64,000 nt of DNA from Afipia sp. (GCA_024707075.1 JANQAK010000001.1:1386001-1450000); one strand, 5' to 3'. Counted from the stretch's first letter, positions 44,037-52,697 are shown. Made by a program: numbers and translations. The notes: generated by a model not told the origin, from the sequence alone.

Positions 44037-45176
44037 TCACCCCCGCCGCTTCACCGTTCCCGCCTCGACATCGAAAATGTCCGCGCGCGCGGCGACGTCG
44101 GTAAATGCCACCGGGTCCGCGCCGGTCATCCAGACCTGGGCGCCAAGGGTGGCGAGTTCATCGAACAGCGCCGCGCGGCGATTGGGATCGAGATGGGCGA
44201 CGATTTCGTCGAGCAACAATAATGGCGTGATGCCGGTCATCTCCGCCACGAGGTTGGCATGGGCCAGCACGAGGCCGATCAGCAGCGCCTTCTGCTCGCC
44301 GGTGGAGGCATCGCGCGCCGGCATGTTCTTCGGGGCGTAGATCACCATCAGATCGGTGAGGTGTGGTCCGTTCAGGGTGCGTCCGGCGGCGGCGTCCTTG
44401 GGGCGGCTCTCCCGCAGCATGTCGCGGTAACGGTCCTCGACGGCGGTGGCGGTCTCGGTGAGCAGCGCGTTCTCCATCCAGCCGTCGAGCGCGATCAGCG
44501 CCGACGGGAAGGCGGACTTGCTGCCGCGCGCGGCGAGCATGGCGGAGAGTCTTTGCAGCGTCTGGCCGCGCTGGGCGGCGACCGCGACCGCGAGTTCGGC
44601 GGTCTCGCGCTCGATGGCGTCGCACCAGTGGGCGTCGAAGTTGCGGTCTTCCAGCAGGCGGTTGCGTGAACGCAGCGAGCGGTCCAGCGCCGAGACCCGG
44701 CTGGAATGCTCGCTGTCGATGGCGAGCACGAGGCGATCGAAGAACCGTCTTCGTTCGGATGCCGCGCCCATGAACAGGCCGTCCATCGCCGGCGTCAGCC
44801 ACACCATGCGCAGATGATCGCCGAACGCCGCGGCGGATGTCACCGGCTCGCGATCGATGCGCACGCGGCGCGGCGAGGATGTGCCGTCGTCGCGCGGCGG
44901 GTCGATGCCGGTGCCCAGCGTGGCGAGGCCGAGTTCGCCTTCGATTTCGGCGGAGACCGCCCACGAGCCGTCGCCCTGAATGTCGGCGACGTCATCGAGC
45001 GTGGCGCGGCGCAGCCCGCGTCCGGGCGACAGAAACGAGATCGCCTCCAGGCAGTTGGTTTTTCCCGCGCCGTTGGGACCGACCAGCACCACCACATCGC
45101 CGCGCGTCTCCACGCTCGCCGCGCGGTAGTTGCGGAAATGCGTGAGGCTGAGGCGCAGGATGCGGGAGACGGTCAT
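44037..45176 (-). CDS. recF: DNA replication and repair protein RecF
   Basis: SMC-like ATPase that loads RecA at gaps with RecOR. 379 aa from ATG 45176 (MTVSRILRLSLTHFRNYRAA); an earlier ATG 51 bases upstream adds unrelated residues. Walker A GPNGAGKTNCLEAI (about 34-47), Walker B LLLLDEIVAHLDPNRR with the following D-loop. Order and strand are standard for the group, but the gap to dnaN carries a mobile element. Confidence 0.97.
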   Translation of the reverse strand: MTVSRILRLSLTHFRNYRAASVETRGDVVVLVGPNGAGKTNCLEAISFLSPGRGLRRATLDDVADIQGDGSWAVSAEIEGELGLATLGTGIDPPRDDGTSSPRRVRIDREPVTSAAAFGDHLRMVWLTPAMDGLFMGAASERRRFFDRLVLAIDSEHSSRVSALDRSLRSRNRLLEDRNFDAHWCDAIERETAELAVAVAAQRGQTLQRLSAMLAARGSKSAFPSALIALDGWMENALLTETATAVEDRYRDMLRESRPKDAAAGRTLNGPHLTDLMVIYAPKNMPARDASTGEQKALLIGLVLAHANLVAEMTGITPLLLLDEIVAHLDPNRRAALFDELATLGAQVWMTGADPVAFTDVAARADIFDVEAGTVKRRG

Positions 45177-45256
45177 CCGGTATCTGTTAGCAGGCCCCGG
45201 AACGTTGCAACAGGTTCTGGTCGTCATTGCCGGGATTGCAGTGTCGGCGGGTTTTC

Positions 45257-45746
45257 TTCCCTCTCCCCTTGTGGGAGAGGGTGCTGAGCGGCGGAGCCGC
45301 GAAGCGGGTGAGGGGCTATTTGCCGTCGATGATAAGTTTGGTGAGCATGTCTTCGAGAACCGAAGATGGCTTTTGCAGCACGTCTTTATTCCAATAGCGC
45401 AATGTTTGGAACCCTTCAGCGGTCAGCGCCGCATCTCTCGCTTCGTCGCGATTGGACGATGCGTGTTGACCGGCGTCGATCTCGATGACGAGACGCTCTT
45501 CGAAACAGAGAAAATCAAAGATGTAATTTTGAAACGGAACCTGTCGCCGAAATTAGAGGTGAGCGAGTTGCCGATGGCGCAACAGCCGCCACATCGCGGC
45601 TTCCGCATCTGTCGGGATGCGCCGCATGCGCTTCGCAAAGTTGCGGATCGGCTTTGTTATCGGCCGATGGTGCGGTTCTTGTGTCATCGAACCCCTCACC
45701 CGCCCTCGCTTTGCGAGGGCACCCTCTCCCACAAGGGGAGAGGGAA
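45257..45746. mobile_element. Palindromic element of the CCCTCTCCCC family carrying a DUF559 gene (copy R3)
   Basis: Left arm 45257-45315 (TTCCCTCTCCCCTTGTGGGA ... GGGTGAGGGG) and right arm 45691-45746 (ACCCCTCACCCG ... the inverse of the left end) match the arms of the empty copies R1 (1420) and R2 (38043). Here the core is 375 bases. It holds a minus-strand DUF559 gene whose stop codon abuts the left arm and whose ATG lies three bases from the right arm. The element fills the dnaN-recF gap and ends three bases before the dnaN stop. Calling it mobile is inference. Confidence 0.75.
45316..45687 (-). pseudogene. DUF559 endonuclease-like gene with one in-frame stop
   Basis: 124 codons in one frame. 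ATG 45687 reads KPIRNFAKRMRRIPTDAEAA, then MWRLLRHRQLAHL, then TAA (45553-45555), then FRRQVPFQNYIFDFLCFEER, LVIEIDAGQHASSNRDEARD, and LRYWNKDVLQKPSSVLE to TAG at 45316. DUF559 proteins belong to the PD-(D/E)XK/Vsr-like nuclease fold; here the D of IFDF, the E/D of IEID and the Q of AGQH fit that site. The stop sits where Lys or a similar residue usually stands (AAA to TAA would explain it). It is either truly inactivated or the product of a base error. Confidence 0.85.
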
Positions 45747-45749
45747 GTA

Positions 45750-46868
45750 TCACACCCGCATCGGCATCAGGACGTAGAGCGCGCCCTTGGAGTCTTTGTC
45801 CTGCACCAGCGTCGGCGAGCCGGGATCGGCCAGACGCAACACCGCGACCTCGCCCTCGATCTGGGCGGCGATGTCGAGCAGGTAGCGCGAGTTGAATCCG
45901 ATATCGAGCGGATCGGAGGCGTACTCGACCTCGAGTTCTTCCGTCGCGCTGCCTGAGTCCGGGTTGGTGACCGACAGCACCAGTTTGCCGGGCGAGAGCG
46001 CCAGTTTCACGGCGCGGCCGCGTTCGGAGGAAATGGTCGAGACGCGATCGACAGCGGCCTCGAAATCCTTCTTGTCGACGACCAGTTCCTTGTCGTTGTT
46101 CTGCGGAATGACGCGGCCGTAATCGGGGAAGGTGCCGTCGATCAGCTTCGAGGTCAGCACCACGTCGCCGATGGTGAAGCGGATCTTGCCCTGCGACAGT
46201 TCGATCTTGATTTCCGCCTCGTTGTCCTCGATCAGGCGCTGCACTTCGCCCACCGTCTTGCGCGGCACGATAACGCCGGGCATGCCCGCCGCACTCTTCG
46301 GCAAGGGAAGATCGACCTGCGCGAGCCGGTGGCCGTCGGTGGCGACCGCGCGCAGCGTCGCGTCCTTGGCGCTGCCCGCCGCATGCAGATAGATGCCGTT
46401 GAGATAGTAGCGCGTCTCTTCGGTGGAGATCGCAAACTGCGTGCGGTCGATCAGCCGCTTCATGTCGGCGGCGGCCAGAGTGAACGAATGCGTCATGTCG
46501 CCGGCGGCGAGATCGGGGAAATCGCTTTCCGGCAAGGTCTGCAACGTGAAGCGCGAACGTCCGGCGCGGATCGCCAGCACCGATCTGTCGCCGTCGCCTT
46601 CCAGCACGATCTGCGAGCCATCGGGCAGCTTGCGCACAATGTCGTAGAACATGTGCGCCGGCACGGTGGTGGAGCCGCCGGTGCCGGTTTCGGCCGCCAG
46701 CGTTTCGGTGACTTCGAGATCGAGGTCGGTGGCCTTCAGGCTGAGGCGCGACTTTTCGGCGCGGATCAGTACATTGCCCAGGATCGGAATCGTATTGCGG
46801 CGTTCCACCACGCGGTGAACGTGGCTGAGCGATTTCAGGAGTTGCGCGCGTTCGACGGTAACCTTCAT
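45750..46868 (-). CDS. dnaN: DNA polymerase III beta subunit (sliding clamp)
   Basis: 372 aa, standard clamp of three repeats. Start ATG 46868 with GGAAG four bases upstream (MKVTVERAQLLKSLSHVHRV); the frame is open further upstream without homology. Blocks: RRNTIPILGNVLIRAEKSRL, LPESDFPDLA, QFAISTEETRYYLNGI, VIPQNNDKELVVDKK, and the C-terminal ALYVLMPMRV. The DUF559 element lies right after its stop codon. Confidence 0.98.
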   Translation of the reverse strand: MKVTVERAQLLKSLSHVHRVVERRNTIPILGNVLIRAEKSRLSLKATDLDLEVTETLAAETGTGGSTTVPAHMFYDIVRKLPDGSQIVLEGDGDRSVLAIRAGRSRFTLQTLPESDFPDLAAGDMTHSFTLAAADMKRLIDRTQFAISTEETRYYLNGIYLHAAGSAKDATLRAVATDGHRLAQVDLPLPKSAAGMPGVIVPRKTVGEVQRLIEDNEAEIKIELSQGKIRFTIGDVVLTSKLIDGTFPDYGRVIPQNNDKELVVDKKDFEAAVDRVSTISSERGRAVKLALSPGKLVLSVTNPDSGSATEELEVEYASDPLDIGFNSRYLLDIAAQIEGEVAVLRLADPGSPTLVQDKDSKGALYVLMPMRV

Positions 46869-46894
46869 GACACTTCCGCCCGATCCCAAGTTCT

Positions 46895-46916
46895 GGAACT
46901 CCACGGCCGGAGTTCC
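46895..46916 (-). promoter_or_regulatory. Hairpin in the dnaN leader
   Basis: Perfect 8-bp inverted repeat GGAACTCC / GGAGTTCC with a six-base spacer, 27 bases upstream of the dnaN ATG, flanked by direct AAGT(T/C)TGG copies. It could be an operator or a leader hairpin. The rest of the 358-base dnaA-dnaN gap holds only repeat D. Confidence 0.45.
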
Positions 46917-47140
46917 AAGTCTGGAGCAAGTCCGCAAATCCCGGACAGGTCCACATCGTTATTGGAGGTGCCGGGCGGCTGGACAGCGCCACGGCGACTG
47001 AACCCGCAGACCGGCAAAACAGGGGCTTCGCCGGGGTCCGCGGGGGACCGTAAGGTGACGTGGTTGGGCGCGAAGCGCAAGGGTGCGGACCGCTGGAAGG
47101 CGGCTTTCCCCCTTTGTTATGTCAGGCCATTTTCCGGACG

Positions 47141-47214
47141 AGTGAAGTGGATTTGACATTCGCTACCCTGCGGGCGGCGGGTTCGCGAAGCGAATGTTGG
47201 AATCGGACGGCCAG
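47141..47214. repeat. Single CTAGTG-family palindrome, apparent fusion of units C1 and C2 (copy D)
   Basis: The left arm AGTGGATTTGACATTCGC matches the left arm of C1. The right arm GCGAATGTTGGAATCGGAC matches the right arm of C2 with one change. The ends have decayed (AGTG, CCAG). One unit of this kind would arise if a C-type pair lost C1-right, the spacer and C2-left. It starts 12 bases after the dnaA stop. Confidence 0.8.
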
Positions 47215-47226
47215 CCGGGGAAGGAT

Positions 47227-48696
47227 TTACTCCTGAAGCTGGCGCTTCAGGAGTTCGACCTCGTCGGACAGCGAGATGTCCTTGGCGACCAGTGCCTCGA
47301 TCTTGCGAACGGCATGCAGAACCGTGGTGTGATCGCGGCCGCCGAACCGGCGTCCGATCTCGGGCAGCGAACGCAGCGTCAGCGTCTTGGCCAGATACAT
47401 CGCGACCTGGCGCGGGCGCACCACGTTGGCGGTGCGGCGGGACGAGAGCAGGTCCGAGCGGCTGACATTGTACTGCCGCGCCACCACGCGCTGGATGTCC
47501 TCGATCTTGACCCGCTTCGGCTCCATCGGCCGCACCAGATCGCGCACCTCGCGCTCGGCCATTTCCAGCGTCACGGTGGTGGCGTTGAGCTTGCTATGGG
47601 CCAGCAGGCGGTTGATCGCGCCTTCGAGATCGCGGCCGTTATGGGTGATGGTCCTGGCGAGATATTCCAGCACCGGCATCGGCACGTCGAAGGTGGCGTG
47701 ATGCGCCTTTGCGGCGGAGACGCGCGATTTCAGGATTTCGAGCCGCAGTTCCTCGCCGAGCGAGCCCATCTCGACCACGAGGCCGCCGGCGAGACGCGAG
47801 CGCACCCGGTCGTCGAGGCTTTCCAGATCGGACGGCGGGCGATCGGCGGCGATCACGACCTGGCGGCCGGCGTCGATCAGCGCGTTCAGCGTGTGGCAGA
47901 ATTCCGACTGCGTCGATTTGCCTTGCAGGAATTGCAGGTCGTCGATCACCAGCACGTCGATGCCGCGAAGCGCTTCCTTGAAGGCAAGCGCGGTCTGCGA
48001 TTTCAGCGCGGCGACGAAGCCGTACATGAACTTCTCGGCGGTGAGATACAGCACCTTGCGCTCGGGATTGGAATTCCCGGCCCAGGTCACCGCCTGCAAC
48101 AGGTGGGTTTTGCCAAGGCCGACGCCGGCGTGGATATAGAGCGGGTTGAACATCACGCTGTCGCCGCGGCGGCCTTCGGCGACCTGACGGGCGGCGGCGT
48201 GGGCCAGCGTGTTGGAGCGGCCCATGACGAAGGTCGCGAAGGTCAGGCGCGGATCGAGCGGCGAGCCGCCGAGCGCGTCATGGCTGGCCGAGACCGGCGC
48301 GGTGGCAGTGTTGCGCAGTTCGGGCGCGGGGCGATTGCTGGTCTGCTCCGGACGGCGCAGGTCCTGCGGCGCTTTCGCATCCTTCATTGGCGGTGCGCAT
48401 CGCATCGCGGTGCGCACCGTCAGTTCGACGCGCTTGACGCCGGGCGCTTCCGCCTGCCAGCAGGCCAGGACGCGGTCCGTATAATGCGTTTGAATCCAGC
48501 TCTTGAGGAACTTGGTCGGCACCGTCATGTGCACGCAGTCGTCATGGATGCGCTCGAGGTCCATGCGCGCGAACCAGCTCGTGTAGAAGTCCTCGCCGAC
48601 GTTGGCGCGAAGGCGATCCTTGAATCGCGCCCACTGGTCGCGTTCGGTGTCTGCCAGTTCGATGCTTGCCGGGATGGTTTGTGCCGAGATGGTCAT
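47227..48696 (-). CDS. dnaA: Chromosomal replication initiator protein DnaA
   Basis: AAA+ initiator that melts oriC. 489 aa from ATG 48696 ([20 protein letters not shown]). Domain I follows ([20 protein letters not shown]), then a variable linker. Domain III has Walker [16 protein letters not shown] and Walker [15 protein letters not shown]; domain IV ends in [21 protein letters not shown] 48771 adds 25 residues and has a better ribosome site (GGGAG, six bases), so it is a serious alternative; the added residues look non-conserved. Confidence 0.96.
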   Translation of the reverse strand: MTISAQTIPASIELADTERDQWARFKDRLRANVGEDFYTSWFARMDLERIHDDCVHMTVPTKFLKSWIQTHYTDRVLACWQAEAPGVKRVELTVRTAMRCAPPMKDAKAPQDLRRPEQTSNRPAPELRNTATAPVSASHDALGGSPLDPRLTFATFVMGRSNTLAHAAARQVAEGRRGDSVMFNPLYIHAGVGLGKTHLLQAVTWAGNSNPERKVLYLTAEKFMYGFVAALKSQTALAFKEALRGIDVLVIDDLQFLQGKSTQSEFCHTLNALIDAGRQVVIAADRPPSDLESLDDRVRSRLAGGLVVEMGSLGEELRLEILKSRVSAAKAHHATFDVPMPVLEYLARTITHNGRDLEGAINRLLAHSKLNATTVTLEMAEREVRDLVRPMEPKRVKIEDIQRVVARQYNVSRSDLLSSRRTANVVRPRQVAMYLAKTLTLRSLPEIGRRFGGRDHTTVLHAVRKIEALVAKDISLSDEVELLKRQLQE

Positions 48697-49940
48697 TTGC
48701 GTTGTGATCTTCTGACTGAGTTCTGGTCCGGCGATGGAATCGCCACGAAATGATTTTGCCGGCGCCGGCATGCGCTTCTCCCGGTTTCCGCGGACGCTCC
48801 GCCGTTCGGTGCCTTTGCGCCGTTCGGCCTTGCCGGGATTTGGAGAGGAAGCCGCGTGCGGCGTTAGCGCGTACTGGACTGAGGGGGCGGACCGCAGGGC
48901 GCAGCCGAGGCGTAGACCGAAATCACATCGCGGAAAGATGCTGTGAGGTTGCTGTGCCGACGCTGGTTGCTGGACATAAAAATTCCCCCTCCCGCCGCGG
49001 GAAAGCCGCGGCAAGTTACCGTCATTGTGGTCTGTTCAAATGCTTCCGCGTCGCCCGATCAGATGATCGTTCAGACTTTAACCGCCGCTTCGTCTTGCCC
49101 GTCCAACCCTGGAGCTGGATTCCGCTTCGCTGAATCCAACCCGTCGCCTCATCGTCCTGCCTGGACATGACCGGTCCGAAAACCGGTTCCCGCTGTTCGG
49201 GATCATGTCCTCGACCTCAAGCCTTCAACTTCAGGCCTTCAAAGCGCCGGATGTGTCCGTCCGTGCCGCTCTCACTTTGTTACGCGGATCCCGGATTGAC
49301 CCGGTGCCGCGGCGGAGAGATTTTGACACAGCAGGCCGCTCTCACAAACCGCGTGAGTTCGAACCCGACCATCGCTTGGAAAGCGTCGCTGACTTGCAGA
49401 CCCGTATCCGACTTGCATGCCCGCCCAAGGTTCTCAAACCGCGCTGATCAGAAGAGCCGTGGGCGACGCGACAACTAAGAAATACACGAGGTGCAGCGCC
49501 TCGCAATGAAATTGATTCCAGAAGGCGTGCCCTGAATCCGACTTGCGGCGAATGCAAAACAGGCAGCGCTTCATGACGAAACGACAAGGTTTTGAATCTG
49601 CGCGCGGATTCTGAAATGTCGGACAATTGTCACAAATCGACCAAGCGCCAAAACTTCGTTCATAAAAAATATACGTTTGATCCGGTCGCGACCGCGTTTT
49701 CCAACTGCTGTGCGGCGCTATGCCGATAAGGTCTTCGTCACGCGTGGATTTTTGTGATCGACGGGAGAGGGTAACCCCGCGCGCGGTTTCGGCGTGCGTG
49801 CATCGCGGCACTTGCAATTTCAAAATATCGCGCGCGCGGCGATTATCGTTTCACGGTCGGCGCAGTTAACCTTGAATGGTGTTCGTTTGCCGCTGATCGG
49901 ATCGCGTTGCAGTTCAAGTTGGCAGTGCAACCGCAAAAGA
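48697..49940. other. 1.24-kb dnaA upstream region without a recognisable gene
   Basis: No conserved ORF on either strand. It is less GC-rich than its surroundings, notably at 49640-49680 (an ATAAAAAATATAC patch). GANTC sites (CcrM methylation targets in alphaproteobacteria) occur at 48737, 49118, 49132, 49514, 49534, 49595 and 49608, four of them within 99 bases. I find no convincing array of DnaA boxes, so this looks like a dnaA control region rather than a proven oriC. Confidence 0.55.
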
Positions 49941-49966
49941 AAAAGCCCGGCGTTGGCCGGGCTTTT
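49941..49966 (-). terminator. Rho-independent terminator of rpsT
   Basis: Perfect 11-bp stem AAAAGCCCGGC / GCCGGGCTTTT with loop GTTG, followed on the minus strand by TCTTTTG, about 90 bases past the rpsT stop. It separates rpsT from the dnaA upstream region. Confidence 0.88.
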
Positions 49967-50056
49967 GTTGGTCAGCTTTTTCGGATCGGTTCATTTGATG
50001 AGTGAGAACTCACTTGCAATCACATGTCCGGTTGCCCGAACGATCCGCTGCCGGAA

Positions 50057-50323
50057 TTACTTGGCGAGCTTCGCGATCTGATGCGTGAGGCGCGACACCT
50101 TCCGGCTCGCGTTGTTCTTGTGAATGATGTTGCGCTGCGCGGCCTGCATCAGTTCCGGTTCCGCCTGCTTCATCGCCTCGATGGCGGCGGCGCGGTCGCC
50201 GTTCTTGATCGCGTCCTCGACGGTGCGAACCGAGCCGCGCATCTGGGTGCGGCGCGACTTGTTGATCAGGGTGCGGCGGGCAATCTTGCGCGTCGCTTTC
50301 TTGGCAGAGGTGGTGTTGGCCAT
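50057..50323 (-). CDS. rpsT: 30S ribosomal protein S20
   Basis: 88 aa, normal length. Begins [20 protein letters not shown] and contains [16 protein letters not shown] and [18 protein letters not shown], the standard three-helix S20 with basic N-terminus that binds 16S rRNA. The gene lies upstream of dnaA on the same strand, as in other Rhizobiales, and ends in its own terminator. Confidence 0.98.
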   Translation of the reverse strand: MANTTSAKKATRKIARRTLINKSRRTQMRGSVRTVEDAIKNGDRAAAIEAMKQAEPELMQAAQRNIIHKNNASRKVSRLTHQIAKLAK

Positions 50324-50421
50324 GGTCTCTCGGTTTCTCTCGGTCCGTCAGGCTGCGGCTGCCGTTGTGAGCCGCCGGTCTGATCGATATCGACCGTTCG
50401 GCCGATGCTGGGTGAAATAAT

Positions 50422-50484
50422 GATGTTCTCTGCAATGTTCTTCGCTAAGGACATGTCGAACAGAACATGCTCTTAAAGAACATC
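50422..50484 (-). promoter_or_regulatory. Dyad of four ATGTTC/GAACAT half-sites upstream of rpsT
   Basis: GATGTTCT at 50422 and ATGTTC at 50435 face GAACAT at 50463 and AGAACATC at 50477, around a central perfect palindrome GACATGTC (50450-50457). The array is centred near 50453, about 130 bases upstream of the rpsT ATG. It may be an operator or a nested leader hairpin. The rest of the 311-base gap shows nothing else. Confidence 0.5.
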
Positions 50485-50634
50485 GGCGGCAGGATTGCGC
50501 CCGCCGCCAGTCGGGGTTCTTATAGGGACACTGGCTGGGACCGTCAACGATTTCCGGGCCTCTTTTGGGGCCTCCGGGCGGGGTCCGGGGTCCCGCCGGC
50601 GCCGGCGAAGTGATTGAAAGTGTGGGGGTGAACG

Positions 50635-50952
50635 ATGATCCGCGGGTTTTTTCGTCTGATCGGGCTGTTTCTGCTGGTCATCGGTTTCCTGTCGCTGGTG
50701 TACGACGGAGCCCGGACCATCGCCGACCAGACGCTGCGGATCACGCGCCTCGGCGAGCTCTGGAACGACATCAACCAGGCCAGCCAGCAGTCGTTTCAGG
50801 CCATGGTTGAGGGGGTCTCTCCGCTGCTCTGGAACAGCGTGATGAAGCTGCTGCTCAACCAGCCGGCCTGGGCCGTGATGGGGATCCTGGGCATCCTGCT
50901 GATGCTGGTGTTCCGGCCGAGCAAGCCGCTGATCGGCTATTCGCGGAATTGA
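50635..50952 (+). CDS. Small conserved membrane protein
   Basis: 105 aa. Two hydrophobic spans: RLIGLFLLVIGFLSLVYDG near the N-terminus and WAVMGILGILLMLVFRP near the C-terminus, separated by an about 45-residue polar loop (LRITRLGELWNDINQASQQS). GGGGGTG precedes ATG 50635. Such PetM-like proteins are common in Bradyrhizobiaceae; function unknown. Confidence 0.8.
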   Translation: MIRGFFRLIGLFLLVIGFLSLVYDGARTIADQTLRITRLGELWNDINQASQQSFQAMVEGVSPLLWNSVMKLLLNQPAWAVMGILGILLMLVFRPSKPLIGYSRN

Positions 50953-51110
50953 GCTTGTCTTTTCCGCCACTGAGCCGGCCCTGAGAGCCCGCAAGGGCGA
51001 TGCCGGACAGATGATGGAACGGGCCCAAACGTAACGTTGTGACGGCTGTTGCGTAGACACACATATAGAGTGTCGCCAGGATCAGACACGCCAACAATCA
51101 GGAGCAAGCC

Positions 51111-51764
51111 ATGTTCTTCTCCCGCAAATCCCTTGAAGTGCCGAGCGCCGCCGATGCCCTGCCGGGCCGCGCGACCGAGCTTCCCACCGCAAAGACCCAT
51201 TTCGTCAACGGCCATGCGCTGAAAGGCCCTTATCCCGCAGGTCTTGAGACCGCGATCTTCGGTCTCGGCTGTTTCTGGGGCGCCGAGCGCAAGTTCTGGG
51301 AAATGGACGGCGTTTACGTCACGGCGGTCGGCTATGCCGGCGGCGCGACGCCGAACCCCACGTATGAAGAAACCTGCTCGGGCCGCACCGGCCACACCGA
51401 AGCGGTGCTGGTGGTGTTCGATCCGGGCAAGGTGTCCTACGACGCGCTGCTCAAGACGTTCTGGGAAAGCCACGATCCGACGCAAGGCATGCGTCAGGGC
51501 AACGATATCGGCACGCAGTATCGCTCGGCGATCTACACCCAGAGCGACGCGCAGTTGAAGGCCGCGCTGGCGTCGAAGGCGGCCTACAACAAGGCGCTGA
51601 AGGACAAGCGTTACGGATCGATCACCACGGAGATCGCGCCGGCCGGTCCGTTCTATTTCGCCGAGGACTATCACCAGCAGTATCTGGCGAAGAATCCCGC
51701 CGGCTATTGCGGCCTCGGCGGCACCGGCGTGTCGTGTCCGATCGGCGTGGGCGTGAGCGCGTAA
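51111..51764 (+). CDS. msrA: Peptide methionine-(S)-sulfoxide reductase MsrA
   Basis: Repairs oxidised methionine. 217 aa with an N-terminal extension of about 45 residues ([20 protein letters not shown]). Active site [15 protein letters not shown] with catalytic Cys, then [13 protein letters not shown] and [14 protein letters not shown] text ([20 protein letters not shown]), which holds a resolving Cys. Single gene on the + strand. Confidence 0.96.
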   Translation: MFFSRKSLEVPSAADALPGRATELPTAKTHFVNGHALKGPYPAGLETAIFGLGCFWGAERKFWEMDGVYVTAVGYAGGATPNPTYEETCSGRTGHTEAVLVVFDPGKVSYDALLKTFWESHDPTQGMRQGNDIGTQYRSAIYTQSDAQLKAALASKAAYNKALKDKRYGSITTEIAPAGPFYFAEDYHQQYLAKNPAGYCGLGGTGVSCPIGVGVSA

Positions 51765-51774
51765 GGATCAGGTA

Positions 51775-51893
51775 GTCGTCCCGGCGCAGGCCGGGACCCA
51801 TACTCCCTGAGTTCACGTTTCAGGGATATGTCCAGCCGTCCCGCCTAAACATTGTCGACTGTGGTTATGGGTCCCGGCCTTCGCCGGGACGAC
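51775..51893. repeat. 119-bp palindromic repeat (GTCGTCCC family), first of a flanking pair
   Basis: Outer ends GTCGTCCCGGCG and CGCCGGGACGAC with internal CCGGGACCCATA / TATGGGTCCCGG. The copy at 52579 has identical length and about 111 of 119 positions in common by eye. The two are in the same orientation and flank the polysaccharide-export gene. Confidence 0.92.
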
Positions 51894-51993
51894 CAGTTGA
51901 AGGTTCTGTCACCGCCGCCCGCTTACCCTTTATTAACCATAAATGCCGCAAACCGGGCCTGTCTCTCATGTGAGGACAGGCTAGGGGCGTTTC

Positions 51994-52560
51994 ATGCGTG
52001 CGTCGCGGTTATCGCTGATCGCTGTCGTTATCACTGCACTGGCGGTGTCGGGCTGCATGCAGACGTCCGCGTCGGTGACGACCGGCTATGCCCCCGTCGA
52101 CGAGCCTTACCGGCTCGATGCCGGAGACAGGCTGCGCGTCGTGGTCTACGGCCAGGAAGGTCTCACCAACACCTATGCGGTCGGCGCCAGCGGCGCGATC
52201 ACCATGCCGCTGATCGGCTCGGTGCCGGCGCGGGGTCTCACGCCCGCCGAACTGGCCGCGTCCGTCACCGCGCGGCTGAAGAAGGGCTATCTGCGCGAGC
52301 CTTATGTCGCGGCGGAGATCGACACCTACCGTCCGTTTTTCATTCTCGGTGAGGTGGCCGCGCCCGGACAGTATCCCTACGTGCCGAAGCTGACGGTGGA
52401 AACCGCCGTGGCCATCGCCGGCGGCTTCACCCCGCGCGCGGAGCGCAAGGCCATCAAGCTCACGCGGGTGGGCGAGGGCGGTGCCGCGCAGGCCGTCGTG
52501 CCGCCCGGCACCTTCCTCAGGCCCGGCGATACGATTGTTGTCGCCGAGCGGTGGTTCTAA
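51994..52560 (+). CDS. Polysaccharide export lipoprotein (Wza/ExoF/KpsD-like)
   Basis: 188 aa. Lipobox LAVSGC (Cys near residue 21) after a hydrophobic signal; Poly_export domain (PYRLDAGDRLRVVVYGQEGL, then VGASGAITMPLIGSVPARGL) and an SLBB-type segment (FILGEVAAPGQYPYVPKLTV). The protein would be the outer-membrane channel partner in capsule or exopolysaccharide secretion. No copolymerase or glycosyltransferase is adjacent, so it is an orphan, bracketed by two copies of one repeat. Confidence 0.9.
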   Translation: MRASRLSLIAVVITALAVSGCMQTSASVTTGYAPVDEPYRLDAGDRLRVVVYGQEGLTNTYAVGASGAITMPLIGSVPARGLTPAELAASVTARLKKGYLREPYVAAEIDTYRPFFILGEVAAPGQYPYVPKLTVETAVAIAGGFTPRAERKAIKLTRVGEGGAAQAVVPPGTFLRPGDTIVVAERWF

Positions 52561-52578
52561 CGCGAGATATTTCCGCAC

Positions 52579-52697
52579 GTCGTCCCGGCGAAGGCCGGGA
52601 CCCATACTCCCTGAGTTCACGTTTCAGGGATATGTCCAGCTATCCTGCCAAAACATTATCGGTTGTGGTTATGGGTCCCGGCCTTCGCCGGGACGAC
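52579..52697. repeat. 119-bp palindromic repeat (GTCGTCCC family), second of a flanking pair
   Basis: Same length, ends and orientation as 51775-51893; differences cluster in the central 30 bases (52640-52670). It lies between the export gene and the converging dienelactone hydrolase gene. Confidence 0.92.

Noticed and set aside
45750..46992. Long minus-strand frame of about 480 codons overlapping dnaN and joining the DUF559 N-terminus
   Set aside because: Most of it is a shadow of dnaN in another frame; only the last about 45 codons belong to the DUF559 gene.
48697..50056. oriC in front of dnaA
   Set aside because: No array of DnaA boxes is visible. In several alphaproteobacteria the origin lies near hemE rather than dnaA, so the claim is unsupported here.
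50422..50440. Alphaproteobacterial LexA box (GTTC-N7-GTTC) upstream of rpsT
   Set aside because: The two GTTC copies are eight bases apart, not seven, and the site belongs to a larger symmetric array.
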